A DNA stretch of 59,729 bases from Deltaproteobacteria bacterium. GTDB lineage: Bacteria > Myxococcota > JADLHZ01. Numbering within the stretch: the stretch's first letter is position 1; each line of letters opens with the position of its first letter. Location of the stretch: NCBI GenBank assembly GCA_020848545.1, contig JADLHZ010000073.1, positions 1 to 59,729 on the forward strand, read 5' to 3'. Shown here in pieces: positions 1-7,997 of this stretch. A program made the position numbers and the translations under genes. The notes beneath the pieces were generated by a model. It searched no databases. It was not told where the DNA came from and saw nothing but the letters and a program-made list of their open reading frames with translations.

Positions 1-453
1 AGATCGATTCTCTCTTTGAAGCACATCTCCAATCCGTTTCACCCGACGGCACAATTCGAGAGCCAGTCCGCGCGCGTGTCAGGAAGAAAATGGGATGCTG
101 CCGGTGGAACAGCGTGAGAGCCGACACTCGCCGACCGCGGCGTGCGGCAAGCGCTGGTGATGGCGACACAGCTGACGCACAGGATGAATCGCCAAGAACG
201 CACGAGAGCAGCCACAGCCACCTCCCGAGCTCAGCCACGGCCACGCATCACCTTCGGCACGTCGCTACGTCGAGTCCCTCCGCTCCTCGACGCCAACAGT
301 TTTGCGCCCCGTGCTCGCGCACGGTTTGCTCTGATCGCAGGTGGTCGTTGCTTGCCCCTTGAGAGATCAGTGAAGCCGAAGTCTCTGAGCTCCGCTAGTC
401 GAAAACTTCGAATGATGACGCGCTAAGGCACGTCACGATAGATTCCACGGTTT
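1..453. other. left-edge stretch, no supported gene
   Basis: Short open frames exist on both strands, but none has a recognisable domain, signal peptide or convincing start. The compositions are arginine- and serine-rich, as expected of chance frames in GC-rich DNA. A short GGCCAC-like run near 222-245 resembles the hexamer repeats found elsewhere in the window. I see no RNA gene here. Confidence 0.5.
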
Positions 454-822
454 TCACGCTTCACTATCGCTCGTGCACCATGCCTCGCGTGCAACGCTCG
501 TCCAGCCGCAGCTTCGCTTGTTCGCATCTTCGCTGCCCGTCGGCGGACTGGCTCGCGTGTCTTCGAACGCCTGACGCAACGTCTCGCAGTAGATGTCTTC
601 GGCGTGCGCTGGGCTTCTCACGTCCTCGGCGATGACGGCGTAGAGGCGCTCCGAGAAGGCATCATAGATGGAGCCGAACGCCCGCTGATCGCCACGCGCC
701 GCGAAGGTGCACCAGGTGCGCTCTCGGGCGAGCCAAGCTGGATCGTCGAAGTCGATAACGTCGCAGTCCCCCAGCCGCCGGGTGGCCGATGTCAGGGGAT
801 ATGCACCATGCCCCTCACCCAC
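454..822 (-). pseudogene. remnant of an ECF-type RNA polymerase sigma factor
   Basis: The 122-residue frame carries a stretch (about residues 40-90, with AARGDQRAF, LYAVIAEDV and AHAEDIYCETLRQAFE) that resembles sigma-70 region 2 of ECF sigma factors, the part that binds core RNA polymerase and the -10 element. After the region 2 helix the sequence turns into unrelated residues, and region 4, which binds the -35 element, is absent. The frame is also much shorter than the usual 170-220 residues. I read it as a decayed or truncated gene. The likeness rests on one segment, so a chance open frame cannot be fully excluded. A dispersed repeat (843-881) lies just upstream of its start. Confidence 0.5.
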
Positions 823-842
823 GTCCGCGATCAGGCCATCGA

Positions 843-881
843 AAAAAGATCAGAAATCGACATCTGCTTTGTAAGTTTTCG
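843..881. repeat. dispersed 39-bp repeat, copy 1
   Basis: A 22-bp block (843-864) and a 15-bp block (867-881) recur at 18013-18034 and 18038-18052 in the same orientation, with spacers of 2 and 3 bp. Both copies lie in non-coding DNA and are AT-richer than their surroundings. No terminal inverted repeats or gene are attached. The function is unknown. Confidence 0.8.
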
Positions 882-893
882 GCCCATCGGCAC

Positions 894-1757
894 CTAGCGG
901 CCGAGCAGCTCGCGCGCCGTCCGCTGCAGGCGATCGACGAGCTCGCTCGGCGGCAATGTGCCTATCGCGGCCGCCGGCGCCGGCGTCGAGAAGCGCACGC
1001 GCAAGTCGACCTCACGAAACCCCGGCAGCGCGACCTGAAAGAGCGTCGCGAGCGTGGTGATGCCGCGCTTCTCGGCGTGACGGACGAGCCACAGCCGCTT
1101 CGCGCGCCGCGAGTGCACGCCCGAGATGGCGGCGACGGCGAGCTGCGCATCGTAGCGCGCGGCCGCTTGCACGAGCGCGGCGGTGCCTTGCTGCCAATCG
1201 CGCAACGGTTCCTGGCCTGGCGCGAGGAACGCCGGATCCGGCTCGATCGCGCCGGCGGCGAAGTGCAGGATCGCGCCGCCCTTCTTCAGGTGCTGAATGG
1301 CATGCCTCAGACCGGCGGCGCGCATCACGCTGTCGTTCTCGCCCGCTTTTGGATACGGCACGAAGAGGAAGTGCTTTTGCATGTTCGTCAGCGCCCGAAG
1401 GAACGCGGTCTCGCCCACGATGAGCCGCAGATCTTCACGGCCGATGGCGGTGAACAAGCTGAGCGCGTCGTAGGTGCCCGGATGATTCGCGATGACGAGC
1501 AGCGGGCCCTTCTTCGGCACGTGACCTGTGATCTGCGGCGCGGCGCCGAAGCGAAGCAGCACCCGGCGCGCGGCGACTTCCAGCCTTTGATGTTGCAGCG
1601 ACGCATCGAAGACCGCGAGCCGCTGCGCGAGCACGTTCGCGATCGGGCCGAGCGGCGACAGAAGGAGGCGCATCGCCGCGGGCGGCAAGCCGCTGGCGCC
1701 AGTCGCCTTGGCGAGCTCGAGCATGTTCAGCTCGTAGAGCTTCGCCGCGACGCTCAT
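894..1757 (-). CDS. lysophospholipid/glycerolipid acyltransferase-like protein
   Basis: A 287-residue protein of the PlsC-like glycerolipid acyltransferase family, expected to move an acyl chain onto a (lyso)phospholipid or related acceptor at the inner membrane. The catalytic H-x4-D motif is at residues 92-97 within IANHPGTYDA. A later HFAAGAIEPD segment (165-174) sits where the family has its FPEGT-type acceptor site, so acceptor specificity may differ. The ATG at 1757 was chosen because it overlaps the stop of the upstream reductase (ATGA); longer in-frame extensions run through that gene. The pair is therefore probably co-transcribed. No membrane anchor is obvious. The substrate is not predictable. 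Confidence 0.75.
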   Translation of the reverse strand: MSVAAKLYELNMLELAKATGASGLPPAAMRLLLSPLGPIANVLAQRLAVFDASLQHQRLEVAARRVLLRFGAAPQITGHVPKKGPLLVIANHPGTYDALSLFTAIGREDLRLIVGETAFLRALTNMQKHFLFVPYPKAGENDSVMRAAGLRHAIQHLKKGGAILHFAAGAIEPDPAFLAPGQEPLRDWQQGTAALVQAAARYDAQLAVAAISGVHSRRAKRLWLVRHAEKRGITTLATLFQVALPGFREVDLRVRFSTPAPAAAIGTLPPSELVDRLQRTARELLGR

Positions 1758-2467
1758 GGGCCGGGCGGCTGTGCCGAAGCGCTCGCGGTCATCGCCGACG
1801 CGAGCGCCGGGACGAAGTGCGGGCGGCCGCGGATCAGTAAGTTCTCGCCGAGCGCGGTCGCGGTCACGTCCTGAAGCTCGAAGCTGCGTGCGACCAGCGG
1901 CTCGAAGGTCGATAAGCCGTCGTCGCCGATCCACGTCATGCACAGCTCGGTCTGCAGCACGTCGACCGCCCGCGCGATCATGAACGCGCTCAGCACGGAC
2001 CGGCCGCCCTCCACGAGCAAGCTCGCGATGCCCGTGTCGTGCAGCCGGGCCAGCGCGGGAAGGAGCTGCGGACGGCCGTGGGCGTCTTCCGGGCAAAACA
2101 GGATCTCGGCGCCGCGCGCCTCGAGGGTCGCGCGGACCGGCGACGTTCGCACGCGCTCGCTCGCGATGATGATCACGCGGGCTTCCTTTCGCGATCCGTC
2201 GAAGAGCAGCGCCGTCTCCGGAGTGCGCAGGGAAGAGTCGAGGACGACGCGGTGCGGGTTCTTGCCCGGCAGTCGCCGCACGTTCAGCTTCGGATCATCG
2301 CGCAACACAGTGGTGATGCCGACGAGGACGGCGTCGTTCTCCGCGCGCGCGCGATGGGCTGCGACAAAGCCGGCCTCGTTGCTCAACCGAACGCTGCGCG
2401 GCGCCGACGGATCGTCGATCTTGCCGTCGAGCGATTGCGCGAAATGAAGCGTGACTCGCGGTCGCAT
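1754..2467 (-). CDS. RibD C-terminal (pyrimidine reductase-type) domain protein
   Basis: A 237-residue stand-alone RibD_C domain, the dihydrofolate-reductase-like fold that reduces the ribosylamino-pyrimidine in riboflavin synthesis using NADPH. Visible landmarks are SLDGKI near the N-terminus (12-17), VGITTVLRDDPKLNVR (49-64) and LLVEGG near residue 160, all typical of the family. The deaminase half found in bifunctional RibD is missing, so it is either a partner to a separate deaminase or a reductase with another substrate. It overlaps the acyltransferase by 4 nt and is divergent from the GAF/PtsP-like gene, sharing an 83-bp intergenic region. No other riboflavin genes are in the window. 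Confidence 0.8.
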   Translation of the reverse strand: MRPRVTLHFAQSLDGKIDDPSAPRSVRLSNEAGFVAAHRARAENDAVLVGITTVLRDDPKLNVRRLPGKNPHRVVLDSSLRTPETALLFDGSRKEARVIIIASERVRTSPVRATLEARGAEILFCPEDAHGRPQLLPALARLHDTGIASLLVEGGRSVLSAFMIARAVDVLQTELCMTWIGDDGLSTFEPLVARSFELQDVTATALGENLLIRGRPHFVPALASAMTASASAQPPGP

Positions 2468-2550
2468 TTGGCTGCTGTTTGCCGGGCGGAGTGCACGAGG
2501 TCAAGGCGCCGCGCCGCAGATTGTGCTTGAAGGGCGGCCGGGTGCGATCC

Positions 2551-3852
2551 ATGTTGGTCGCCATGCGCAAACCCCGCTCGCTCTTGCGTCCCACGATTCA
2601 CGGCGGCGGGCAGGCGCGGGTGAGCGCCCTCGGCGAGGCGGTGCAGCGCGCGATTCGGCCGCTCCCCATCATGCGCCTGCTCGACGAGGCGCCGCGGGCG
2701 ATCGCCAAGGTCTTCGGCTCCGACGTCTGTTCCATCTATCTGCGCGAGGCGCGCGATGTGCTCGTCCTGCGAGGGAACGTCGGCTTTCCCGACACGGCGC
2801 TCGGTCACGTGCGGCTCGCGCTCGGCGAAGGCATCGTCGGCACCGCCGTCGAGGTGATGAAGCCGATCTCGCTCGCGACCGCCGGCGCGCACCGGAGCTA
2901 TCGGCATTTCCCTGGTCTCGGCGAGGAGCGCTTCCCCGTCTTTTGCGCGGTGCCCCTGCTCGGCGCGCACGGTCCGCTCGGCGCGCTCAGCGTGCAGCGG
3001 CGCGGCAAAGAGGCGTACTCCGACGCGGACGTCGAGCTGCTCGTCGCGCTCTCCGGCGTGCTCTCGCTGCGCATCATGCACAGCGAGCAAGAGGATCTGA
3101 CGCAAGAGCGGCGCCGGGTCCGGCGTGCGCCGATGAAGCGGCACATCACGCTGCCGGGCTCGCCGGTCGTTCACGGCGTCGGCATCGGCGCGCTGCACAT
3201 GCTCGATCGGCCGAGCGGGCTCGGCGCCAGCGCGGCGATCCCCGGCGATGCGGCGCGGCTGGAGCGCGCGTTTGCGATCGCCCGCCGCCGCGTCGAGAAG
3301 CTGCACCTGCGCGCCAAGCACATCGGCGCCGACACCTTACCCTTCGTCACCTTCCGGCAAATCGTCGACGACGCGCGCTTGCGTGAGCGCACCGGGGAGC
3401 TGCTCGACTCGGGCATGCCGCTGCGATCGGCGCTGCACACGGTGGCGCGCGAGGCGGTCCGGGCCGGACAGCGCGACGCGTTCATGGCGGCACGCGCGCG
3501 GGACATCGAGGACTTCGTCGACGCCGTGACCATGCTCTCTCAGTACGACGCGCGCGAGCGGCTGCCGGCCAAGCCCGTGCTCGTCGTCGACGACTTCGGC
3601 CTCTTCGAGCTGCTCGTCGCGCCGCAAGCGCCGATCGCCGCGTGCATCGTGCGGCGAAGCGCCGAAGATCCGCGCCGCCGCTCCTTGCTCTCGCTGCTGA
3701 ACGCGCCCGTGCTCTCCGATGTCGCGGGCCTCTTTCGCTGGGCCGAAGCCGGCGACGTGGCGATCGTCGACGCCGTCCACGGCCTCGTCGTCTTGAACCC
3801 GAGCCGCTCGGAAGTGTCGGCGCTCAGGGTGAGGGCGCGGAAGAAAAAGTAA
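2551..3852 (+). CDS. GAF domain protein resembling a PtsP (EI-Ntr) lacking its catalytic half
   Basis: A 433-residue protein in three parts. A GAF domain (about 40-178) is followed by a segment opening with LPGSPVVHGVGIGAL (201-215), typical of the enzyme I N-terminal region. A C-terminal piece ends in GLFRWAEAGDVAIVDAVHG and NPS, like the end of the PEP-utiliser swivelling domain. In working PtsP the swivelling domain has a phospho-accepting His in a G-x-x-SH-A motif, followed by a TIM-barrel PEP-binding domain. Here the His segment is replaced by unrelated sequence and the barrel is absent. It probably senses or binds rather than transfers phosphate. ATG 2551 or 2563 fit; an earlier in-frame start would run close to the divergent ribD-like gene. 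Confidence 0.7.
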   Translation: MLVAMRKPRSLLRPTIHGGGQARVSALGEAVQRAIRPLPIMRLLDEAPRAIAKVFGSDVCSIYLREARDVLVLRGNVGFPDTALGHVRLALGEGIVGTAVEVMKPISLATAGAHRSYRHFPGLGEERFPVFCAVPLLGAHGPLGALSVQRRGKEAYSDADVELLVALSGVLSLRIMHSEQEDLTQERRRVRRAPMKRHITLPGSPVVHGVGIGALHMLDRPSGLGASAAIPGDAARLERAFAIARRRVEKLHLRAKHIGADTLPFVTFRQIVDDARLRERTGELLDSGMPLRSALHTVAREAVRAGQRDAFMAARARDIEDFVDAVTMLSQYDARERLPAKPVLVVDDFGLFELLVAPQAPIAACIVRRSAEDPRRRSLLSLLNAPVLSDVAGLFRWAEAGDVAIVDAVHGLVVLNPSRSEVSALRVRARKKK

Positions 3853-3932
3853 GCAACGTTTCGGAGCACCTGCCGATAGTGCTGGACCCGCGCGGGTGGA
3901 GCCGTTCGGGGACTGCAAAAAAGGGTGCCATC

Positions 3933-4565
3933 ATGACCACGCTCGATTCCGATCGTTTCGCCAACATCAAGCGCCTCGGTGGAGACGCCGCGGCCATGCG
4001 CATGCTGCTCGCGGCCAAGGACAACGGCGCCGAGCCGCGCGCGCTCGTCGACATCGCCAAGGAGATCGAGCTCTCGCACACCGCGTTGGCGAAGCTCCGC
4101 GCCTTGCTCGGCGTCAGCCAAGTCGATCCGAAGAAGCCGACCAGCGAGCGCCGCAAGAAGGCGCGCCCGCTCGACCGCTTCCGTGAACGCCGCGCGCTCG
4201 AGCGCCTCGTCCAGAGTGAGCAGAAGAACAAAGGCGGCTTCGTGGCCCACGCCGTTGCCGACGATCACGTCGACGACGTCTTGCGCTTGTTCGGCGCCTA
4301 CTTCGAAAAGAGCTTCGACGTCGACACCGACGAGGCGGCGCTCTTCGTCCTGCGCGACAGCGACGACGACAAGCTGTGGCTCTGCGCGATCGCCCGCCAC
4401 AAAGAGCTCGCCACGCGCATCACACCGGCGCTGTCCGCGGCCGACGTGCCGACGCGCGTCGACGGCGAGACTTTTGCGGACGTCTTTCCGAACGCGGCGC
4501 CGATCGACGAGCTCGAGGTCGAAGGCATCGTGCGTCTCATCGTTCGCGGCGCCAAAGGCTTCTGA
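3933..4565 (+). CDS. conserved-looking hypothetical protein
   Basis: A 210-residue soluble protein with no signal peptide, membrane span or domain that I recognise. The N-terminal third is helical and could hold a helix-turn-helix-like element (VDIAKEIELSHTALAKLRALLG). The middle (about 68-90) is very basic, and the C-terminal half is acidic alpha/beta. The start is the first ATG after the PtsP-like gene, 80 nt downstream, with a purine-rich AAGGG before it. Third-position GC bias supports coding. It lies between the GAF/PtsP-like gene and the QEGLA gene on the same strand. A role in regulation is only a guess from the basic region. Confidence 0.65.
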   Translation: MTTLDSDRFANIKRLGGDAAAMRMLLAAKDNGAEPRALVDIAKEIELSHTALAKLRALLGVSQVDPKKPTSERRKKARPLDRFRERRALERLVQSEQKNKGGFVAHAVADDHVDDVLRLFGAYFEKSFDVDTDEAALFVLRDSDDDKLWLCAIARHKELATRITPALSAADVPTRVDGETFADVFPNAAPIDELEVEGIVRLIVRGAKGF

Positions 4566-4589
4566 CACCGTGGCCGCTTCTGATACAAT
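4562..4589 (+). promoter_or_regulatory. predicted sigma-70-type promoter for the QEGLA gene
   Basis: CTGACA (4562-4567), a 16-nt spacer, then TACAAT (4584-4589). Transcription would begin near 4596, which is exactly the GTG start codon, so the mRNA may be leaderless. No Shine-Dalgarno sequence precedes the GTG. Confidence 0.5.
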
Positions 4590-4595
4590 GGCCGG

Positions 4596-5933
4596 GTGAC
4601 CCGAGAAACGCGCGCGCTCATCGAACGCGCCTCGCCGATCCTGCGCGAGGCCGCGAAGAAGACGTCGCTGCTCGGCGCCATCGCTTGGCCGGTCGAGGTC
4701 GAGGAGCGCTTCTTCGCCGCGAAGGCCGCGCGCCTGCCGGATCCGAAGTACGAGATCGATCGCGCGACGATCGAAGCGCGGCTCGAGACGCTGCGTGAGC
4801 TCGAGCGATCGATCGCCGTCAACGACGAGATCACCGGCTGGCTCGCGCGCACGACGCACTCGTTCATCGACGGAAATCGCCTGCTCTTGGCGCTCGGGAC
4901 GCGCGAATTCCATCTGATCTCGAAGGAGCTCTACGGCGGCGCCAGCACCGCGTCCTGGGAGGAGGGGACGAAGAACATCGTCCTCGCTGAGCACATCTTG
5001 AGCCGCTTGGAAGCGCAGGGCTGGGACGAGACGACCGACGTGCAAGGCGATCCGTGGAGCGACGAGCGCTTCGCCGAGGCGTTGCGCAAGCGCGTGTCCG
5101 AGCGCGTGCCGCGGATGGAGATCGAGGTCATCGTCGACGCGCGCTGCACCGCGAAGATCCAAGCTGGCCGCACGCGGGTGCGCATTCGCAAAGGCGCCGA
5201 GTTCTACCCGTGGGAGCTCGACAACCTGTGGAGCCACGAGGTCGAGACGCACTCACTCTGCGCGCAGAACGGCATCGTGCAGCCGCTGGCGCCGTTCTTG
5301 AGCGCCGGCGGGCCGCGCTCGACGCGCACGCAAGAAGGGCTCGCCACCTTCGCCGAGCTCTACGATCACGATCTCGGCATCAACCGCATGCGCCAGCTCG
5401 CGCACCGCGTGAAGCTCGTGGCGATGGCCGAGAGCGGCGCCGATTTTCTCGAGCTCTACCGCTACGCGCTCGATCGCGGCTCGACCGAGCGCGAAGCCTA
5501 CCTCGACGCGCAGCGCGTCTGTCGCGGCGGCCTCGTCGGCGGCGGCGCGCCGTTCACCAAAGACGTTTGCTATCTCGCCGGGCTGCTCGATGTGTACACC
5601 TTCCTCGCGTACGTCGTTCGCGCGGGCAATCGCGACGAAGCCGAGATGCTCGTCTGCGGTCGCGTCGCGCTCGAGGACATGCCGGCGCTCGTCGAGCTGC
5701 GGCATCTGCACTTGCTCGAACGACCGCGCTACTTGCCGGCGTGGCTCGCGAACTGGCGCGGGCTGCTTCCGTACTTTGCGTTCACGTCGTTCGTCGGCTC
5801 GCTCGACCTCGGGCCGGTCGAGAGCAAGTTCGCGCGCGTGCTCGAGCTCGCGCGTCGGGCGTCGGGCGAGGCGGGGGTTGCTAACCCTGCGCCACGCGAT
5901 CGAGCACCGCCGTCAGAAACTTACGACGAGTGA
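4596..5933 (+). CDS. DUF1704 / QEGLA-motif protein (metallopeptidase-like)
   Basis: A 445-residue member of the DUF1704 family, annotated in bacteria as flavohemoglobin expression-modulating QEGLA motif protein. The naming motif TQEGLATFAE is at 245-254. Upstream lies SHEVETH (213-219), an H-E-x3-H zinc site like that of the eukaryotic MATCAP tyrosine carboxypeptidases, which belong to the same family. Length fits the family. The C-terminal 15-20 residues are low-complexity and overlap the 3' end of the convergent protease gene by 53 nt. The start is GTG, directly behind a promoter. Peptidase activity is inferred from the motif; the bacterial substrate is unknown. Confidence 0.8.
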   Translation: MTRETRALIERASPILREAAKKTSLLGAIAWPVEVEERFFAAKAARLPDPKYEIDRATIEARLETLRELERSIAVNDEITGWLARTTHSFIDGNRLLLALGTREFHLISKELYGGASTASWEEGTKNIVLAEHILSRLEAQGWDETTDVQGDPWSDERFAEALRKRVSERVPRMEIEVIVDARCTAKIQAGRTRVRIRKGAEFYPWELDNLWSHEVETHSLCAQNGIVQPLAPFLSAGGPRSTRTQEGLATFAELYDHDLGINRMRQLAHRVKLVAMAESGADFLELYRYALDRGSTEREAYLDAQRVCRGGLVGGGAPFTKDVCYLAGLLDVYTFLAYVVRAGNRDEAEMLVCGRVALEDMPALVELRHLHLLERPRYLPAWLANWRGLLPYFAFTSFVGSLDLGPVESKFARVLELARRASGEAGVANPAPRDRAPPSETYDE

Positions 5934-7209
5934 GCTCGTAGGGCTCGAGCGGCTGGGGGAAGCCCGCGGGCAGCGCGCGCAGATCGTCGGGCACAGGCGG
6001 CGAGTGCTGCAGCCAACGATCGCCGTGGTGCTGCCAACATTCGCTGAACGCGTACGGCGTGTCGTCCGTGTTGCGGCCGTTGAAGTGCACCCACGCCCGA
6101 TCGCCCGAGAAGTGGTGCACGGCCTCGATGCGCAAGCCCTTCTTCAGCGTGGTCTGCAGCGCGGCGCTGTCGAAAGGATCGAACTTCAAGCCGTCCTTTT
6201 GCAGCTTCGCGGCGCGCCCGGCGTCTGCTTCGGCGCTCGCCTTGGTCTTGCCCTCGAAGAAGGCCGCCACCTTGCGCTTCTGCTCGGCGATCCACTGCTC
6301 TTTGCCGGGCAAGCGCGCGAAGGCGGCCTCGACCTTCGCCATGTCGCGCTTGTCTTTGGCGAGCTTCTGGCGCGCGTCTTCGATCGCCGTTGCATAGACA
6401 GCGTAGCGATTGTCCCAATCGAGGCACTCGACGGTCTCGGGCACCGAGAGCTCCTGCGCGCGCATACACCCGAGCGCGGCGCTCTCCAGCTGCCGCAGAT
6501 CGATCGTGGCGCCTTCCTTGGTCTGTCCGAGGAAGCGGCGCAGCGCCGGCACGTCGCGCGCGAAGCCGGCGCCGCCCATCTCACTCACGACCTTGGAGGT
6601 GTTGAGCCCGACGACGCGGCCGGCGCCGTCGACGAGCGGCCCGCCGGAGCTGCCGCCGCTCAACTGCGCGTCGTGCTGGATGAGCCCGTCGCGCTCGCCG
6701 GCGATGATGCCCGCAGTGACGGACCACACGCCTTCTTGCGGATGCCCGAGCGCGAACACCCGCTCGCCGATCCGCGGCGCTTCTTCTCGCAGCGCGATCG
6801 CCCGATGCGCGGGCGCCGCGTCGACGCGAACGAGCGCGAGATCGGCGCCGCGATCCACGCGCAAGACCCGCGCAACGACCAGCGCGCGATCGTTCTCGAA
6901 GAGGAAGCGGGAGAGACCGCCGTCGAGCGGTGAGTACGAACGGCGGCTGCGATCGAAGGTCATCGCCCGCAGGCTGGCGCCGCCTTCGACGAGGTGCGCG
7001 TTCGTCAGGATCGTCCCGTCAGCGTCGACGAAGACGCCGGCGCCGTAGCGCCTGGGAGCGTCGGGTCGTTCGGCGACCAGGAGCACGATCGCCGGCAGCA
7101 GCGCTTGCGGATCGCCCTCGCTCTTTGGCGTCGTCTTGCACGCCGCCATACATGCCGCTTCACACGCAACGATCAGCGCGAGCGCGGCGATGTAGAGCTT
7201 GCGCGACAT
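5881..7209 (-). CDS. trypsin-like serine protease lipoprotein
   Basis: A 442-residue secreted protein with an N-terminal signal containing several cysteines, the likely lipobox being ALIVAC or CMAAC. A chymotrypsin/DegP-like domain has the triad His72 (TNAHLVEG), Asp123 (GADLALV) and Ser188 (GGSSGGP). No PDZ domain follows; instead there is a roughly 230-residue helical, lysine-rich C-terminal region unlike DegP. The ATG at 7209 was chosen because signal and lipobox follow it; upstream extensions run through the FecR gene. It is third in an operon with the TPR/barrel and FecR-domain genes (7-nt gap). It probably acts in the periplasm. Its end overlaps the convergent QEGLA gene. Confidence 0.85.
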   Translation of the reverse strand: MSRKLYIAALALIVACEAACMAACKTTPKSEGDPQALLPAIVLLVAERPDAPRRYGAGVFVDADGTILTNAHLVEGGASLRAMTFDRSRRSYSPLDGGLSRFLFENDRALVVARVLRVDRGADLALVRVDAAPAHRAIALREEAPRIGERVFALGHPQEGVWSVTAGIIAGERDGLIQHDAQLSGGSSGGPLVDGAGRVVGLNTSKVVSEMGGAGFARDVPALRRFLGQTKEGATIDLRQLESAALGCMRAQELSVPETVECLDWDNRYAVYATAIEDARQKLAKDKRDMAKVEAAFARLPGKEQWIAEQKRKVAAFFEGKTKASAEADAGRAAKLQKDGLKFDPFDSAALQTTLKKGLRIEAVHHFSGDRAWVHFNGRNTDDTPYAFSECWQHHGDRWLQHSPPVPDDLRALPAGFPQPLEPYELTRRKFLTAVLDRVAQG

Positions 7210-7216
7210 CGATCGC

Positions 7217-7987
7217 TCACGGCGGCGGCGGGTTGATCTTGGCGAACAACTGCGCGCCCTTCGACGCGTCGTTGTAGGGGCCGAACACGTCGGCGCTGCG
7301 CTGGCGCTGCTCGGCCGCGTCGACGGCCATGCCGATGACCGGCCGGCGCGCGAGGAAGGCGTTCGGCGCTGGCGCTTGCTCGGAGGTCGCCGCGAGGCGC
7401 GTGGCGCTGAGCGCGCGGCTGTCATCGCGCATCGCCGAGAGCTCGGTCGCCGAGAGCCGCGACAGCGCGTCGGTGCTGCCGTTCAGGTTCAAGCTGAGGC
7501 GCTGCCCAGCTCCGACGATCGTCTCATCGGCGCCGCCGACGCGCACGCCGACGTCGCCGACCACGGTGGTGATCGAAGGGCCCACGCTCTCCGACGCGCG
7601 CGCGACTTCGAGCTCGGTGCCACGCACACCGGCGACCGCGTTCGCGCTCTCGATCTCGAACTTGCTCGACGGTCCGAGCAGCTTCGACACGCTCGCCCAC
7701 AGCCGGCCGACGATCAGCTTCACCGACACCGTCTTCGTCTGCGCGTCGGGGAAGCTCATCTTCGAGAGCTGCACACGCGAGCGCGGACCGACGCGGAGCA
7801 AGCTGCGATCCGGCAAGCGCACGCGGATCTGGCTGTCTTCTTCGGTGACGACGAAGTCTTCCTCGGCCAAGGTCGCGCCGAGCAGGAGCGCTTGCTTCTT
7901 TCCAGCGCGCTCGATGGCGACGTTGCCTTCCACGTAGACGACCGTCGCGTGCGGCGCCGCGAGCGCGAGGAGCAAGGGGAGGATCAT
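7217..7987 (-). CDS. secreted FecR-domain protein
   Basis: A 256-residue protein with a short N-terminal signal (LLLALAAPHA) and a FecR-type domain covering about residues 15-165: a beta-rich region with VRLPDRSLLRVGPRSRV and the conserved AGVRGTELEV segment. In this stand-alone form the domain is common in periplasmic or surface proteins and does not imply the inner-membrane anti-sigma role of E. coli FecR. The C-terminal 90 residues are helical and variable, with a VFGPYNDASKG stretch recalling the YND motifs of the lipoproteins at 19-20 kb. It sits between the TPR/beta-barrel gene (10-nt gap) and the protease gene (7-nt gap). Confidence 0.8.
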   Translation of the reverse strand: MILPLLLALAAPHATVVYVEGNVAIERAGKKQALLLGATLAEEDFVVTEEDSQIRVRLPDRSLLRVGPRSRVQLSKMSFPDAQTKTVSVKLIVGRLWASVSKLLGPSSKFEIESANAVAGVRGTELEVARASESVGPSITTVVGDVGVRVGGADETIVGAGQRLSLNLNGSTDALSRLSATELSAMRDDSRALSATRLAATSEQAPAPNAFLARRPVIGMAVDAAEQRQRSADVFGPYNDASKGAQLFAKINPPPP

Positions 7988-7997
7988 CGGTTCTCCT

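Noticed and set aside
90-426. Two overlapping plus-strand frames at the left edge
   Set aside because: Arg/Ser/His-rich products without domain, start signal or conservation that I can see.
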